Origin: Galeopsis tetrahit
Taxonomy: Eukaryota > Streptophyta > Magnoliopsida > Lamiales > Lamiaceae
Assembly: GCA_963675135.1 (NCBI GenBank)
Contig: OY776133.1
Location: forward strand, 41,323,494-41,387,493
DNA length: 64,000 nt
Direction: 5' to 3'
The translations under genes and the position numbers were made by a program. The notes beneath the pieces are model-generated. The model had not been told where the DNA came from and searched no databases. It worked only from the letters and a program-made list of their open reading frames with translations. Below, piece after piece: positions 43,353 through 53,769 of the stretch. Each line of letters begins with the position of its first letter. Positions within the stretch are counted from its first letter, which is position 1.

Positions 43353-43645
43353 CTCCATCCGTCCAATTTTATAATTCCCATTTTTTTTTTCGGGCTGCCC
43401 AATTTTATTATTCACCCTCCTTATTTGAAAATTTTACTATTCACACTAATTTATCTCTACCATTCAACCATCACTTATTTACTCAAATTGTCATTGACTT
43501 TATTCATAAACAATCAATTTATCTATAAATGGACTCCATAACATCTAATTATACCCTCAACTTATCTACTTTATACATAAACTAATCATTATTCATTAAA
43601 ACTCGTGTTCGAAGAAGTTGACATAATAAAATTGGACGTAGGGAG
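43353..43645. mobile_element. Stowaway MITE
   Basis: CTCCATCCGTCCAATTTTAT at the left and ATAAAATTGGACGTAGGGAG at the right, TA flanks. Confidence 0.88.
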
Positions 43646-43734
43646 TATAATTTTTGGGATTTCACCAATAAGGTCTTTTCACATAGAGTTTTTTCAAATA
43701 AGAACAAGGTTCAAATTAATTTCAAATTAAGGTC

Positions 43735-44885
43735 AAAATTCAACTTAAATGTACCATCTTACCTTTAATATTTAAAATTGTGTTTCGATATAATATTAAG
43801 TCAACTAATTTTAAATTTTGAAATCCACGAAAAGCAGCTAATTACTAAGTCTTTCCAAAATTAAAACTTTCCCCAAACTGAATCCCCAATTTTAGGACTT
43901 TCCCCAAATCTCTGATATTCAAATCTTCCTCAAATCTCTATAACACCAATAAATCCTAAAATCGTATTTATATGTTTCAATACATCAGAAAAACAGAGTA
44001 TAACTAATTCGCATATATTGTATGGAGATTTATAGTTCACCAAAAAAAAAAATCGATAAAATCATCATCACTACAGATACTGTATTCATATTCCATTCGA
44101 CATATAACAAAAAATCGAAATATGTTCTTCATTTAACACAATACACAGACTAATATGCAATTTCATTGATGCGTGTTCGATTCTAGGATTTCTTCATTCC
44201 AGACATAATCAAAAAATCTTTGATCGACCTAAAAGGTTTGAATCATTCAGAAAACCAGAAACCTATAAGGTATGGTGGAATTAATTAATGCAATTTAATC
44301 TATACTTCATTTCTTAATTTGGTACTTTAAATTCTATACTTCAAACCTCTCAAAAGGAGAAATGTCGGCAATACAAGAAGTTACCAGAATAAGAGGACAT
44401 GTTTGAAAATCTTTTTGTCAGAATTACTCGAATATCACCATTTCCCCCTTCAAACAAGCAGATCAAAACAGCAGCTCTAGAGGTTCCGACACCTTGAGGA
44501 CCCAATTCAATGGTGGAATAATGGATTATTGAACCTTTGAAGTTGTTACATCCATCGGGTTTGTAGTTGCGCAGTCTTTTTGCTACTTCTACCAGGGTTT
44601 CCGATTTCCCAAAATTCTTACGACACATATTTTAATCTTTTCGAATTGAGTTGAATTAATTATCTCTATCAAAATCCTCCTAGATTTTGGGGAAAATGCA
44701 ATTGAATTGAGCTAAATTAATTATCTCTCGTGAAAATCCTCCTAAATTTTAGGAATACAGAATAATCAACGGGGATTTCGAGTGAGAGAAAGATTTACAT
44801 TTCAAATTTTAAAATTGTTGACTAATTAATATATTAAAACTCAATTTTAAATATTAAGGAGAAGATAGTACATTTAAGTAGGATT
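43735..44885. mobile_element. Pack-MULE carrying a Nudix exon
   Basis: The left arm 43743-43832 (AACTTAAATGTACCATCTT, CTTTAATATTTAAAATTG, AAGTCAACTAATTTTAAATT) is mirrored by the right arm 44790-44880 (AATTTTAAAATTGTTGACTA, CAATTTTAAATATTAAGG, GATAGTACATTTAAGT). Arms of about 90 bp are typical of MULEs. No transposase lies between them, only a host-gene exon on the minus strand. Outer ends and a 9-bp duplication could not be fixed, and the left arm may extend outward to about 43655. Confidence 0.72.
44350..44628 (-). pseudogene. captured first exon of a plant Nudix hydrolase
   Basis: The frame from the ATG at 44628 reads SETLVEVAKRLRNYKPD, then SRAAVLICLFEGGNGDIRVI and LTKRFSNMSSYSG. This matches the N-terminal exon of plant CoA/NDP-sugar-type Nudix hydrolases (NUDT11/15/22-like), which read RAAVLICLFEG..GDLRVILTKRSS.LS.HSG just before the Nudix box. 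Right after SYSG the DNA reads GTAACTTC, a splice-donor sequence, and coding similarity stops, so the exon end is preserved. The catalytic Nudix box (GX5EX7REUXEEXGU) is missing, so no active enzyme can be made from this piece. It sits between the MULE arms. Two copies of a 65-bp unit (TTAATTATCTCT, AAAATCCTCCTA) precede the ATG. Confidence 0.82.
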
Positions 44886-44886
44886 A

Positions 44887-45627
44887 CACAAGCGTATTAT
44901 GCAGAAAAAATAAAAAAAATATTTGTATAATAATATTAATAATGTAGAAATAAACAGTATACTATTTGCATATTCAAATTTTGTTATTCATAAAAGTTAT
45001 ATTTAGGTAGATCGGGATCTGAATTCCAAAATATCAACATTCTTAATAAATTTGAATATTGAAACATAAGTAAAACTTTATATATAATTATGGAGATATT
45101 AAAAACACTGAAAATTATATACTATGACGAAATTCTTGTTAAAAAATAGTATATAAATAAGAACTATTTAACTTAGGAAAAAATACAGAAAATAAATTAC
45201 ATAAAGATGTTGTCTAATTATAAAGTCATACCAATACAATTCATTAACAACGCCCGAACTAAATTGATATTCAAAATTGATCCGAGTGAAACCTTTTCGT
45301 CGTATGATTTCGTGAAGAAGGAAACATTTCATTTGGAATAAGTTGATAGGGTATATCGAATTCAACATACATATAAGTATGTTGAAAGTCTTGTATCGCC
45401 ATTACCAAGTTTAGATATGTAAATAAAAAAAATTGATGGTATTTAATTATATAGTAAATTTTTTTGCCGCTGTTGATGGTTTTGATGTTCTGTATATAAA
45501 TATGTATTTCACAAGCGTAGTATGCAGAAAAAACAAAAAAATATTTGCATAATAATATTAATAATGTAGAAATAGACAATATACTATTTGCATATTCAAA
45601 GTTTGTTATGCATAAAAACTATATATA
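44887..45627. repeat. pair of direct repeats of about 115 bp
   Basis: ACAAGCGTATTATGCAG at 44889 and ACAAGCGTAGTATGCAG at 45514 begin two stretches that stay about 90 percent alike for 115 bp (to about 45001 and 45627). The first copy begins where the Pack-MULE right arm ends. The spacer is AT-rich, and minus frames in it (45168-45368, 45271-45579) have no domain. Confidence 0.8.
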
Positions 45628-45901
45628 TGCAGATTAAATCTGCATTTTTGAAAAAGGTTCGCCTTTATATTATACACTCTGCACAAAAGAATAGAAAATA
45701 ACCAAAATTAAATAATCCCTGCACGAAATCGAATGAAGAGTGTCGTTTTCAAGGCAGTGGGACCCAACACCAAAATGCGTGCAACTCGATGCACACAGAT
45801 AAAATTGACCAAAGCACAAACCTTCAGCTTTAATTGAATTGAACAAATTCTACATACTCTAATTAAAAACCCCATGATGATCAGCGCCACATTTTTCCTA
45901 G

Positions 45902-45984
45902 TTTTTTTTTTGATTACAAGTTAAATACCCCATCCCTTTTTCCCCTCCCCGTGACTCGAACTCCCAGAATTGCTCAAGTAGTTA
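45902..45984 (-). mobile_element. internally deleted relative of the SINE
   Basis: The T-tract followed by GATTACAAGTTAAATACC, CCTCCCCGTGACTCGAACTC and TTGCTCAAGTAGTTAA matches the SINE at 42280-42393, with the part between the B and A boxes missing. Confidence 0.7.
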
Positions 45985-46587
45985 ATCATCACTATCAACT
46001 ACAAATCTCGTCACTCCCAAATTTTGTTACAACAAGAAAATGGAGAATGCAGCATATGTTTGTCGGAGATTGAAGATGGGAAAGAAGGCACGACAATATC
46101 TCACCACTCTTAATTAATTAACTATTTGATGTAGGATATGATCAATTAATGAATAACGTCTAGTGTGACAACGCTCTACTCCCACCTAGCAACTTCAAGA
46201 TAACACTATATCCATCTATCCTCAAAACACAAAATCAATCTAAAAAAATAAAGAAGCACTATTTCTGTACAAAAATAATATTCCCCTCTAACTCGTGGTC
46301 AACTCAATCACAGGACGCTTTCCACAGGAGAAAACAAAAAACAACACAAAATCAATGTACTCTCAAAAAAATACTCACGCATCTAAATAAACAAATGATT
46401 AAAAATCATTACTCACTATTATAAACAAAAAAAAATTAATGTACTTCGTAATTCACTGTAATATGATATTTAGATGCTTTCATGAAAAACAAAGCAAAAG
46501 AGAGAAAAACAAATGATAAAAAATCATTACTCACTATTATAAACACTAAGAAATCATCTCACAACCGATCTGTAACAAATGCGTAAA
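45985..46587. other. intergenic with a duplicated 50-bp word
   Basis: ACAAATGATTAAAAATCATT, ACTCACTATTATAAACA at about 46394 is repeated at about 46508. CACAACCGATCTGTAA also occurs twice (46561, 46632). No gene. Confidence 0.5.
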
Positions 46588-46903
46588 TTAACTGTACTCC
46601 GAGCGCCGCCTTCGTCTCTTTAGCGTGGGCAACACAACCGATCTGTAAAAAATCATAAAAATCAAACTAGTCATTTGCACCGCGTCTGTGTTGTCACGTC
46701 GCCGCGAAGGAGATTGGGTGGGGGGTTCGATCGTAGACGACGACAAGGAAGATCTTCCATCGACAATGCTTTTGTCTTCCATTCGGGAGGGTTTGATCGT
46801 CTTTGGCGCCTATGTTCAAGGGGAAGACAAATCGACGTTTATGGATGGAATGGGTGGAGGAGATTTGTTTGAAAATTAAATATTTAGATGATATTGAAAT
46901 CAA
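46588..46903. other. GC-richer island with overlapping frames, unassigned
   Basis: Three frames are open (+ 46675-46872, + 46688-46879, - 46588-46782). The minus frame MEDKSIVDGRSSLSSSTIEP is the most protein-like, but I do not recognise it. Like the island at 7842-8164, it may be a captured exon. Confidence 0.2.
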
Positions 46904-46937
46904 ATCTGAAAAGGAAAGTCAATTAGGTTAAATTAGT

Positions 46938-47025
46938 TTTCTTATTTTAGAGAATTCTCGAAATTATATGGAAAGAAAGTCAATAGTTTTCTTATTTTAT
47001 GGAATTCTCGAAATTATAGGGAAAG
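46938..47025. repeat. tandem duplication of about 45 bp
   Basis: TTTTCTTATTTTA(G/T)(A/G)GAATTC, TCGAAATTATA(T/G)GGAAAG occurs twice in tandem. Confidence 0.8.
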
Positions 47026-47109
47026 TAGGATTTAAATTTCATTTATAATTATAGTTTTTAAAGAGAAAGGGTATAAGGGGGTTTTATATAGGTTTTTTTT
47101 ACCTTATTT

Positions 47110-48200
47110 AAAATTATTACGACATGATTGGTATGATGGAATGATATTAGGGTTGAATGGAATGAATTTAAGAATGGAATGAAATCAGAATAGCAAATCT
47201 TATGATTGGTATTGAGAAGGAATGAAAAAGATACTCCCTCCATTTTTTATTAAATGTCACTTTGCTTTTTTCAATATTTTTTAAATAAGTGTCATTCTAC
47301 ACTTTTTTCTTCAAGTTTGACAATTTCACCCTTGTACATTGAACTCCCTCCATTTTCTTTACTTTGATTTAAGTTTTTTCCCTTTTGAATATAGTACTAT
47401 AACATAAATCATGCATAAACCTTAATTATTGTATACATGAATATCATCTACAATATTGACCACATTCATTACTAAACATAAATTTAATATTAAAATTAGT
47501 TATCATTAATGAAGGGTAAAATGGTCCATGATTATATATCTTAATATGTTGAAAATTGTGAAAATGACACTTATTTAAAAGTGGAGGGAGTATTGCTTAA
47601 TTGATTCTAATCTCATGATTGATATGCTATTAAGTAATTTTTAAAATTAATCTTAAATGACTAAATTTTCCTTGAACATGTATTATTTTAAAAAACATAT
47701 AAATTAATTAAAAACTATGTAAATTTTTTTATAATTTCGCAAAATTTAAAATTCCAACGGAGTATTATTTTTACATATTTTTCTATGTAAATTATTTAAT
47801 ATTTTATTATAAAGTTATTTTTTAGCTTCAAATTATAATTAGTCGTTGTTAAATAATTTCAATTAATAAGTAAACCAACTACAATTTTTTTATGAAGTAA
47901 AGTAAATCATTAAAATAATTAGAGTTGAGAATAATTATGTAAAATTGAAAATTAATGAATATAAATTAGTCAAAATAATTAAAAAATATTCTTAAATAAC
48001 CTTTCATTCAAAAATGAAATAGATAAAACTAGGGGGATGGAAGGAATCAATATTCTTAAATTTTTGGGAATAATTATTCCATATGTAAGGAGTATTCAAT
48101 ACAATAAAACTTACCAATCATATGATTATGACTATAATTAAGAATGCGCATTCCATTTTTACTTCATTCCTTCGTACCAATCATGCCGTCATAATTTTTA
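47110..48200. mobile_element. complete MITE of the CATGATTGGTAT family, about 1.09 kb
   Basis: The left arm AAAATTATTACGACATGATT, GGTATGATGGAATG is mirrored by the right arm CATTCCTTCGTACCAATCAT, GCCGTCATAATTTT. It gives the best definition of this family in the window. It contains a Stowaway MITE (47234-47590). The superfamily is not certain. Confidence 0.7.
47234..47590. mobile_element. Stowaway MITE, with a second CTCCCTCC start inside
   Basis: CTCCCTCCATTTTTTATTAA at the left and CACTTATTTAAAAGTGGAGG, GAG at the right, TA flanks. A second CTCCCTCCATTTTC start at 47344 suggests a nested partial copy. Confidence 0.85.
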
Positions 48201-48359
48201 TTCTTAATTAAAAAAGTGTCTTTAGGAATTAACCTTTTTATAAAAATTCTCCATAATTTTATGTAGAAGTAGAAATAATTGTTAAGAAAACGAAACCACA
48301 ACTTAAAAAAATAATCGTAAAGCTTTCAAGTAGCACAAAAACTTATATGAAATGAGTTG

Positions 48360-48790
48360 GTGTTATGTAGACTCGAGTTCATATAAAAACTCTTTTTATT
48401 TTTTATGGTGTTGCGCTTTTCAGTTGTAGTATCTTATATTTTTCATTAAAAATTGTGTTACAATTTTCAGTAATATTGATTTGCACTTTTTTAATAATAT
48501 TGATTTGCACTTTTTAGTTATAATAACTTACACTTTTCATTAAAAACTATGTTACACTTTTTAGTTATAATGACTTACACTTTTCATTAAAAAATGTGTT
48601 GCAGTTTTCAATTATAGTGACTTACACTTTTCATTAAAAAATGTGATGCACGTATCAGTAATATTGTGAGACCTTAACCTATGAAATATTTCATACATGA
48701 TATATATCTAATTAAAATAAATTTGGGGCAAAATTTGGCGCGTCAAACCCGAGTCAAAGAGAGTCAAACTTAATTAAAATAGATTTTCAC
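48360..48790. repeat. degenerate CACTTTTCA repeat array related to 3250-3740
   Basis: Units such as CACTTTTCATTAAAAA and CAGTTATAATGACTTA recur with a period near 26-28 bp from about 48415 to 48660. GAGTCAAA words on the right recall the arms of the element at 3168-3836. Confidence 0.7.
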
Positions 48791-49342
48791 CTTCAAGTAT
48801 CGTTTATTACATGACTAAAACTATGTTACTAGGTTAAAAATGTAATACTACAAGTTCAAAAATATTTTGAACACTTAATTTTTTTAAATAAATTTATCAA
48901 AATATTTTTAAATTTATAGTAGTATATTCCACTAACGTATTTTTGGTTTTTTACTAGTTAAATATTTTATGCTACTATAAAAATAAAATATGTTATTATA
49001 AAGTCAAAAATATTATGCAATTAAATTATTGTAACTGTAAGACCAAAACTAAGGGGGTGTATTGGTTGTGGATTCTGTAGAATTTTTTTGGACTTTCAAA
49101 GTTTGGGGGTATTCAATTCAAATTTTCAAAAGTCTTTAAAAATTCTGAGGTATTCAATACGGATTTTAAAAAGTCTTTAAAAATCTTTAGGTATTCAACG
49201 ATTTATGAATTTTAATACTCTCTGGATTTTGTTGGATTCTCCTCCAAAATTATAAATAAATTGCACTATCCAAAATTTCTTCTAAAAACTAGAGATTTCA
49301 ACGGATTCTTTCATAGAACTCTAAAGACGAAAGATCAAAAGT

Positions 49343-49489
49343 AGGAATGAAAATATTGACCCGACTCGCGGGTACCCACCCCACCAACGAGCTTTGGATC
49401 AGGTCAGATTCGTCCCATATTGAGTATGGACTGGATCTGGGTCTTATGCCCGACCCACGGGTATCCGACCTGCCCCGAATTAATATATA
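49343..49489. mobile_element. hAT-type MITE fragment nested in the PIF element
   Basis: TAGGAATGAAAATATTGACC followed by CGCGGGTACCCA and CCGACCCACGGGTA words is the left half of the GGGTACCCGACC MITE type. No right end was found. Confidence 0.55.
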
Positions 49490-49725
49490 CTCCCTCTGTC
49501 CAGTAAAATTTTGCTCACTTCTTTTTATACATGTTTTTAAAAAAAATATATTTTAATTATAAAAAATATATGTGGGATAACGAGTAAACAATAATATTGG
49601 TACATATTCAATTTTGTTAATAAAGTACAAAAAAAATACTCAAAAGTTAACTATTTAAATAGAATAAATATATACTTTGTGGACCCAAAAATCTGTCTGA
49701 GCAAAATTTTACAGGACGGAGGGAG
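49490..49725. mobile_element. Stowaway MITE
   Basis: CTCCCTCTGTCCAGTAAAAT at the left and ATTTTACAGGACGGAGGGAG at the right, TA flanks. Confidence 0.92.
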
Positions 49726-50149
49726 TAAATTTTATAATATATATATTTTATTGGTGAAATATTTTATATATAAGTATTAATTTTTAAAAAAAAACACTTC
49801 ACATTAAAAAAAAAAAACTCTTCGGATAAATATCAGAGTTTATGAAAATATATGTAAATCAATAAAAAAAATATATTCCACAATCCTATCAATTCTATGA
49901 AAATCCATATAAATCAATAAAAAAAAGTTAATCAAACTCTGCATAAACTCTATAGATTTTATATATCCACTTACTTTTTAAAGTCCAAAAAAATCCAATA
50001 GAATCTCAATTGAACACACCCTCCTAAGTGTCCAAATAATAAACTACTTGTTTGCTACTCGTAAAAAATTTCGGCGATTTGATTCCAAATTTATGACTCG
50101 TGCTTTATTTTAAAAATACTTAATTGTATAAAAAAAATTACACAAATAG

Positions 50150-50420
50150 AGCTACTATATAGAGTTATTATTCAAGTCGAGTATTTGAGGTTCGAACTCG
50201 ATTCGATAATATTATCGAGTTAAAAATTGAGCCAACTCGTTAACGAGTCTAATGAGCCTATTGAGTCGAGTCTAATGAAATTTTTTATAAAAAATTAGTT
50301 ATCGAGTCTAACTAGTAGAGCTCGAGCCGACTCGTTAGTAAATCGAGTATCTAACGAGCTCGAGCTCAACTCATTAAACTAAACGAGTCGAGCTGAGTCT
50401 CGTTAAAGCTCAGTTCGAAT
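50150..50420. repeat. inverted GAGTCGAGCTCGA repeats, probable MITE remnant
   Basis: CGAGTATTTGAGGTTCGAAC, AACTCGTTAACGAG and CGAGCTCGAGCTCAAC words mirror each other. No ends or target duplication were identified. Confidence 0.5.
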
Positions 50421-50628
50421 AACAGTATTACTACTATATCATTAAGTTTTTTTTTTTTTTTTTAAATTCAATATCCGACATAAAATCGACTAATTAGGGG
50501 GATCAATCTCACCGTTACTAATAGATGCCCGCTTAAAACTAGAACCAAGGATTGGCCCCAAGTATAACATTATGTGGTTGCTTTATTCTGTCAAAGAGGA
50601 AATCCTTAACTAATTACAGGGATGCCAT

Positions 50629-50898
50629 TAGGGATGACAATGGGACATGTATGCCTTGTTCTAGGACCCGTCCTATCAGAAAATTCTCATACTCGGACTG
50701 GTCGAGTTTTATCCGTCCCGTATAATTTTTTTTTTTTTTAAATTAATTTTAATGTATACAATATATTTATTTTGATATTAAATAATTCAAATTAAATATA
50801 TAATTGTTTAAAATAACGTTTCATATTCATTTTATACTAAAAAACTACATAAAAAATATTTTTTCAAATATATATACATATAAGTTTATATAAATAGA

Positions 50899-50947
<49 letters not shown>

Positions 50948-51276
50948 TATTACTCCCTCCGTCCCTTTATTAACTGAAAATTTACATTTGCAGATGTAAA
51001 AATTGTTTATTAGTATTATATGTGATAAAGACTTTTACGAGGGATATTATGAGTAATTCAACTTTATGACATATGGTGTAAATAAGAGATGTTTGATGGA
51101 GTTTTTTGAAAGAGTAAAAAATTACTTTTTCCAAATAAGGAAATGTTCAATTAATATTCAATTAATAATGAGAGGATATTTTTGACAAATGTTCAATTAA
51201 TAATGGAATAGAGGGAATACTATATTTATATTTAGCGGGTATACGGGCCGGGTTCAATGCGGGTCCGATATCCCTA
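50629..51276. mobile_element. hAT-type MITE, 648 bp including a Stowaway insertion, perfect 8-bp TSD
   Basis: Left end TAGGGATGACAATGGG and right end CCCGCATTG-complement GGTCCGATATCCCTA. GATGCCAT flanks both sides exactly (50621-50628, 51277-51284). It contains a (TA)n run (about 50903-50943) and a Stowaway MITE. Its right edge is 23 bp from the TATA-like box of the DREB gene. Confidence 0.9.
50953..51217. mobile_element. Stowaway MITE inside the hAT-type MITE
   Basis: CTCCCTCCGTCCCTTTATTA at the left and TAATGGAATAGAGGGAA at the right, TA flanks. Confidence 0.85.
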
Positions 51277-51306
51277 GATGCCATTGCTATTCCCCATCCA
51301 CCTCCA

Positions 51307-51313
51307 TATAAAT
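51307..51313 (+). promoter_or_regulatory. TATA-like box of the DREB gene
   Basis: TATAAAT, 151 bp before the chosen start codon. It leaves about 120 bp for the 5' UTR, a normal spacing. Inferred from sequence alone. Confidence 0.5.
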
Positions 51314-51457
51314 TCAACCGCATCGTATCAAAATAATCGTTTTCCTATCATGAATTCCTCTTCAGATTCTTCATTCCCCGATATAATACCAAACCGTAGA
51401 CAAAATTGATTGAAAAAACCCACAACTCCCTTTTTCAATTTCAAAATTTCCCAATCA

Positions 51458-51895
51458 ATGGACGGCGGTTGCTGCACAACTTGTTCATCATCAATATCGA
51501 AATCAAAGCAAAGGCAGCACCAGCCAAACAAGCCCTACAGAGGAATTCGGATGCGAAAGTGGGGCAAGTGGGTCGCCGAAATAAGGGAGCCCAACAAGCG
51601 CTCACGCATCTGGCTCGGCTCCTACTCCACGCCCGTCGCGGCGGCGCGTGCCTACGACACCGCCTTGTTCTATCTCCGCGGCCCTTCCGCCCGCCTCAAC
51701 TTCCCCGACTGCATAGTCGAGGACGCCGCCGCCGATTTGTCCGCCGCCGCCATCAGGAAGAAGGCCACCGAGGTCGGGGCTAGGGTTGACGCGCTGCAAG
51801 CCGCCGGCCATGCGCGGGTCGGGTCGGATCGGGTTTCCGAGAAACCCGATTTGAATGAGTACCCGAGCCCGGAGACTGAGGAGGAGGATAATTGA
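51458..51895 (+). CDS. AP2/ERF transcription factor, DREB A-5 type with EAR repression motif (DEAR-like, 145 aa)
   Basis: Residues 27-84 are one AP2/ERF DNA-binding domain (YRGIRMRKWGKWVAEIREPN, RIWLGSYSTP, AAARAYDTALFYLRGP, ARLNFPD). The WVAEIRE context with Val and Glu at the DREB-diagnostic positions places it with factors that bind DRE/CRT (CCGAC) elements in cold and drought responses. Residues about 92-113 (DLSAAAIRKKATEVGARVDA) are the conserved block after the domain in DREB A-5 proteins. DLNEYP at 131-136 is an EAR (DLNxxP) repression motif, as in the Arabidopsis DEAR/RAP2.1 group, so repression is the likely role, in the nucleus. I chose the ATG at 51458 (MDGGCC), which fits the family's short acidic start; an in-frame ATG at 51410 would add 16 residues. 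It is a single exon and much richer in G+C than its surroundings, as is usual for the family. Confidence 0.95.
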   Translation: MDGGCCTTCSSSISKSKQRQHQPNKPYRGIRMRKWGKWVAEIREPNKRSRIWLGSYSTPVAAARAYDTALFYLRGPSARLNFPDCIVEDAAADLSAAAIRKKATEVGARVDALQAAGHARVGSDRVSEKPDLNEYPSPETEEEDN

Positions 51896-52634
51896 AAAGG
51901 TCTTGCTTGTATGATGATGATGATAATTATTTTTTAGCATGTTTTATTTAATTATTATTATTATTATTATTATAACTTTTAGAACGTTTTTCTTGTAATT
52001 GCCGCCGGAAAAGAAAAAGATCCGGATGGATAGGTTTGTAGCGTGATTTTTGGGTTTTACAAGAATTAGTGAGATTAATTTCTTATTATATAATTTTGCT
52101 ATGTTGGAAAAAATAATTGATATTTTTAGATGTAGTTTTGGTTTATTATTTGCAGAAATGATTGATATGTCCAAATAACTGTTCGATTGAGCTTCATGTT
52201 TTAGTAATTTTCAGTTCAATTTCATTTTTTTTAAATAATACAATTCACACCCTTTTACTCCATATTTCAATTATTACTTATTTATTTAAATTTTCATTCA
52301 CTTTATTCTTAAATACTTTCTTTTTATTCTTTACTTACTTAAAAATATCTCTCAAACATAGTTTCTTATTATATTACAGAGTATTATTTTTTACACACAA
52401 CTAAAAGACACTCTCCAATAAAGTAGAAATATTTATATTATTCATTTTAAAAAGTAAATTTATTACTTTTAATATTAATAAACAATTCATACTTTAAATA
52501 TAAATAGTAAAAATTAATAATGAAAAAGAGAGAATATTTACTTTAAATATAAGTGAATTTTATAATATATAATATATTATATAGTCAATTTATTTACTTT
52601 ATAAATGGATGTTAGTTCAAATTCCGCAAATTGT
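51896..52634. other. DREB 3' flank and AT-rich intergenic
   Basis: A (TGA)n run near 51911-51924 and an (ATT)n run near 51951-51974 lie in the probable 3' UTR. No other gene; the 80-aa plus frame at 52162 is T-rich noise. Confidence 0.5.
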
Positions 52635-52990
52635 GAGGGGGAGTATTAGTTTTTGTTAATTATTTCCTAGAAAGATTGATATGGAAATAAAACTATTCGT
52701 GTGATGTCAATAATTCTGAAAAAAGTAGAAGTGATTTTATTACAGAAAAGGGGTACATCAGCTTGATATTTAGGAATTTGGTTTGTCTCTGTTTGATTGA
52801 GTGGTGTGGCCTACATTTTTTAGTTGCCTCCTCTCTAAATCTAAAAGAGGCGCAACTTTGTGTTAAAAAAGAAGATAAGATCGAGAGAGGAAGTTGGTAT
52901 CTCCAACAGTTGCATTTTGTTTTTTCTATGCGACACGTGTTTGGAGTGTGGACACTAGCGACTAGTGAGTCGGCTACCTCCTCCGTTCGG
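52635..52990 (+). repeat. retrotransposon 3'-end remnant (polypurine tract and LTR start)
   Basis: TTGTGAGGGGGAGTATTAG (about 52631-52649) is a polypurine tract followed by an LTR-like start. No coding part lies upstream. The plus frame 52763-53017 has no domain. Confidence 0.45.
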
Positions 52991-53465
52991 TTGTGTTTGA
53001 TTAGTGAATTACTATAAAAAAATTTTTTGATAGAGATTGATAAGTAGGGGTGAATATAGTTTTATGTTAAATTAAAAGTGATGTTGTAATATTTTATTAG
53101 TGAGTAGAAAAATAATAGGAGAGAGAATGAGTGTGTGAAAGAAAAGTAGAAAACAAAATGAGACTAAAAAAAATACTCCCTCCGTCCGTCTATAAACTTT
53201 CCATTTTACTATTTTGGTCTGTCCGCCTATAAGTTTCCCATACCCTTTTTGGTAAGTATTTTTTCTTACACTTTACTTTATATTTTACTTTTTCTCTCTA
53301 TCTCTCTCCTTCTTCCAATCACATCACGTGTACTATATCTATTATTTAATCACTTTTCTTAATCTATGTGCCAAAAAATAGCGGGAAACTTATAGGCGGA
53401 CGGAGGGAGTAGTGATGTGGTTGTATAAAAATAGGCGTGTAGGTGTATTATAGGATGATGAGACC
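52991..53465. mobile_element. MITE related to the one at 4125-4576, interrupted by a Stowaway MITE
   Basis: GGAGAGAGAATGAGTGTGTG before, and GTGATGTGGTTGTATAAAAA, GTGTATTATAGGA after, the Stowaway copy match the interior of the MITE at 4125-4576. Its right end is lost at a C13 run (about 53465-53475). Confidence 0.6.
53176..53409. mobile_element. Stowaway MITE
   Basis: CTCCCTCCGTCCGTCTATAA at the left and TTATAGGCGGACGGAGGGAG at the right, TA flanks. Confidence 0.92.
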
Positions 53466-53483
53466 CCCCCCCCCCAGTCTACG

Positions 53484-53753
53484 TGTACAAGAGAACAAGC
53501 CACAAAATGAAGGATTGACCGAAGTATATATTATAGGGAAGATTGAGGGATTTATGCTATTTGACTCTTTTAGATTTTTTCCTTGCTTTTATTATTTGAT
53601 TTCTCTAGATTAATTACTTTCCTTAGCATTGTTTATATCCTTTTTTTTATAATGAGAATTCACTGAATTCATCACAGCGTATTGTGCTGATTGCTAGGTC
53701 AATCCAAGGTTCATCTTGGGTTTCTAGGGTTCCTTACACTTGAGGTTTCAACA
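53484..53753 (+). mobile_element. probable 5' LTR of the gypsy element
   Basis: TGTACAAGAG ... GGTTTCAACA has TG...CA ends and is followed after one base by TTGGCCTCAGAGCC, a diverged initiator-Met tRNA primer site. No second LTR was found, so the limits are inferred. Confidence 0.55.
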
Positions 53754-53769
53754 ATTGGCCTCAGAGCCG

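Larger units (their letters stand above)
49053..50024. mobile_element. PIF/Harbinger-like element, 972 bp, TAA duplication (second copy)
   Basis: The left arm GGGGGTGTATTGGTTGTGG, ATTCTGTAGAATTTTTTTGG mirrors the right arm CCAAAAAAATCCAATAGAAT, CTCAATTGAACACACCCTCC. TAA flanks both sides (49050-49052, 50025-50027). It is the same family as 37951-38966. A hAT-type MITE fragment and a Stowaway MITE sit inside. Confidence 0.88.

Noticed and set aside
44350..44628. Functional Nudix hydrolase gene
   Set aside because: Only the first exon is present; the Nudix box is missing and MULE arms flank it.
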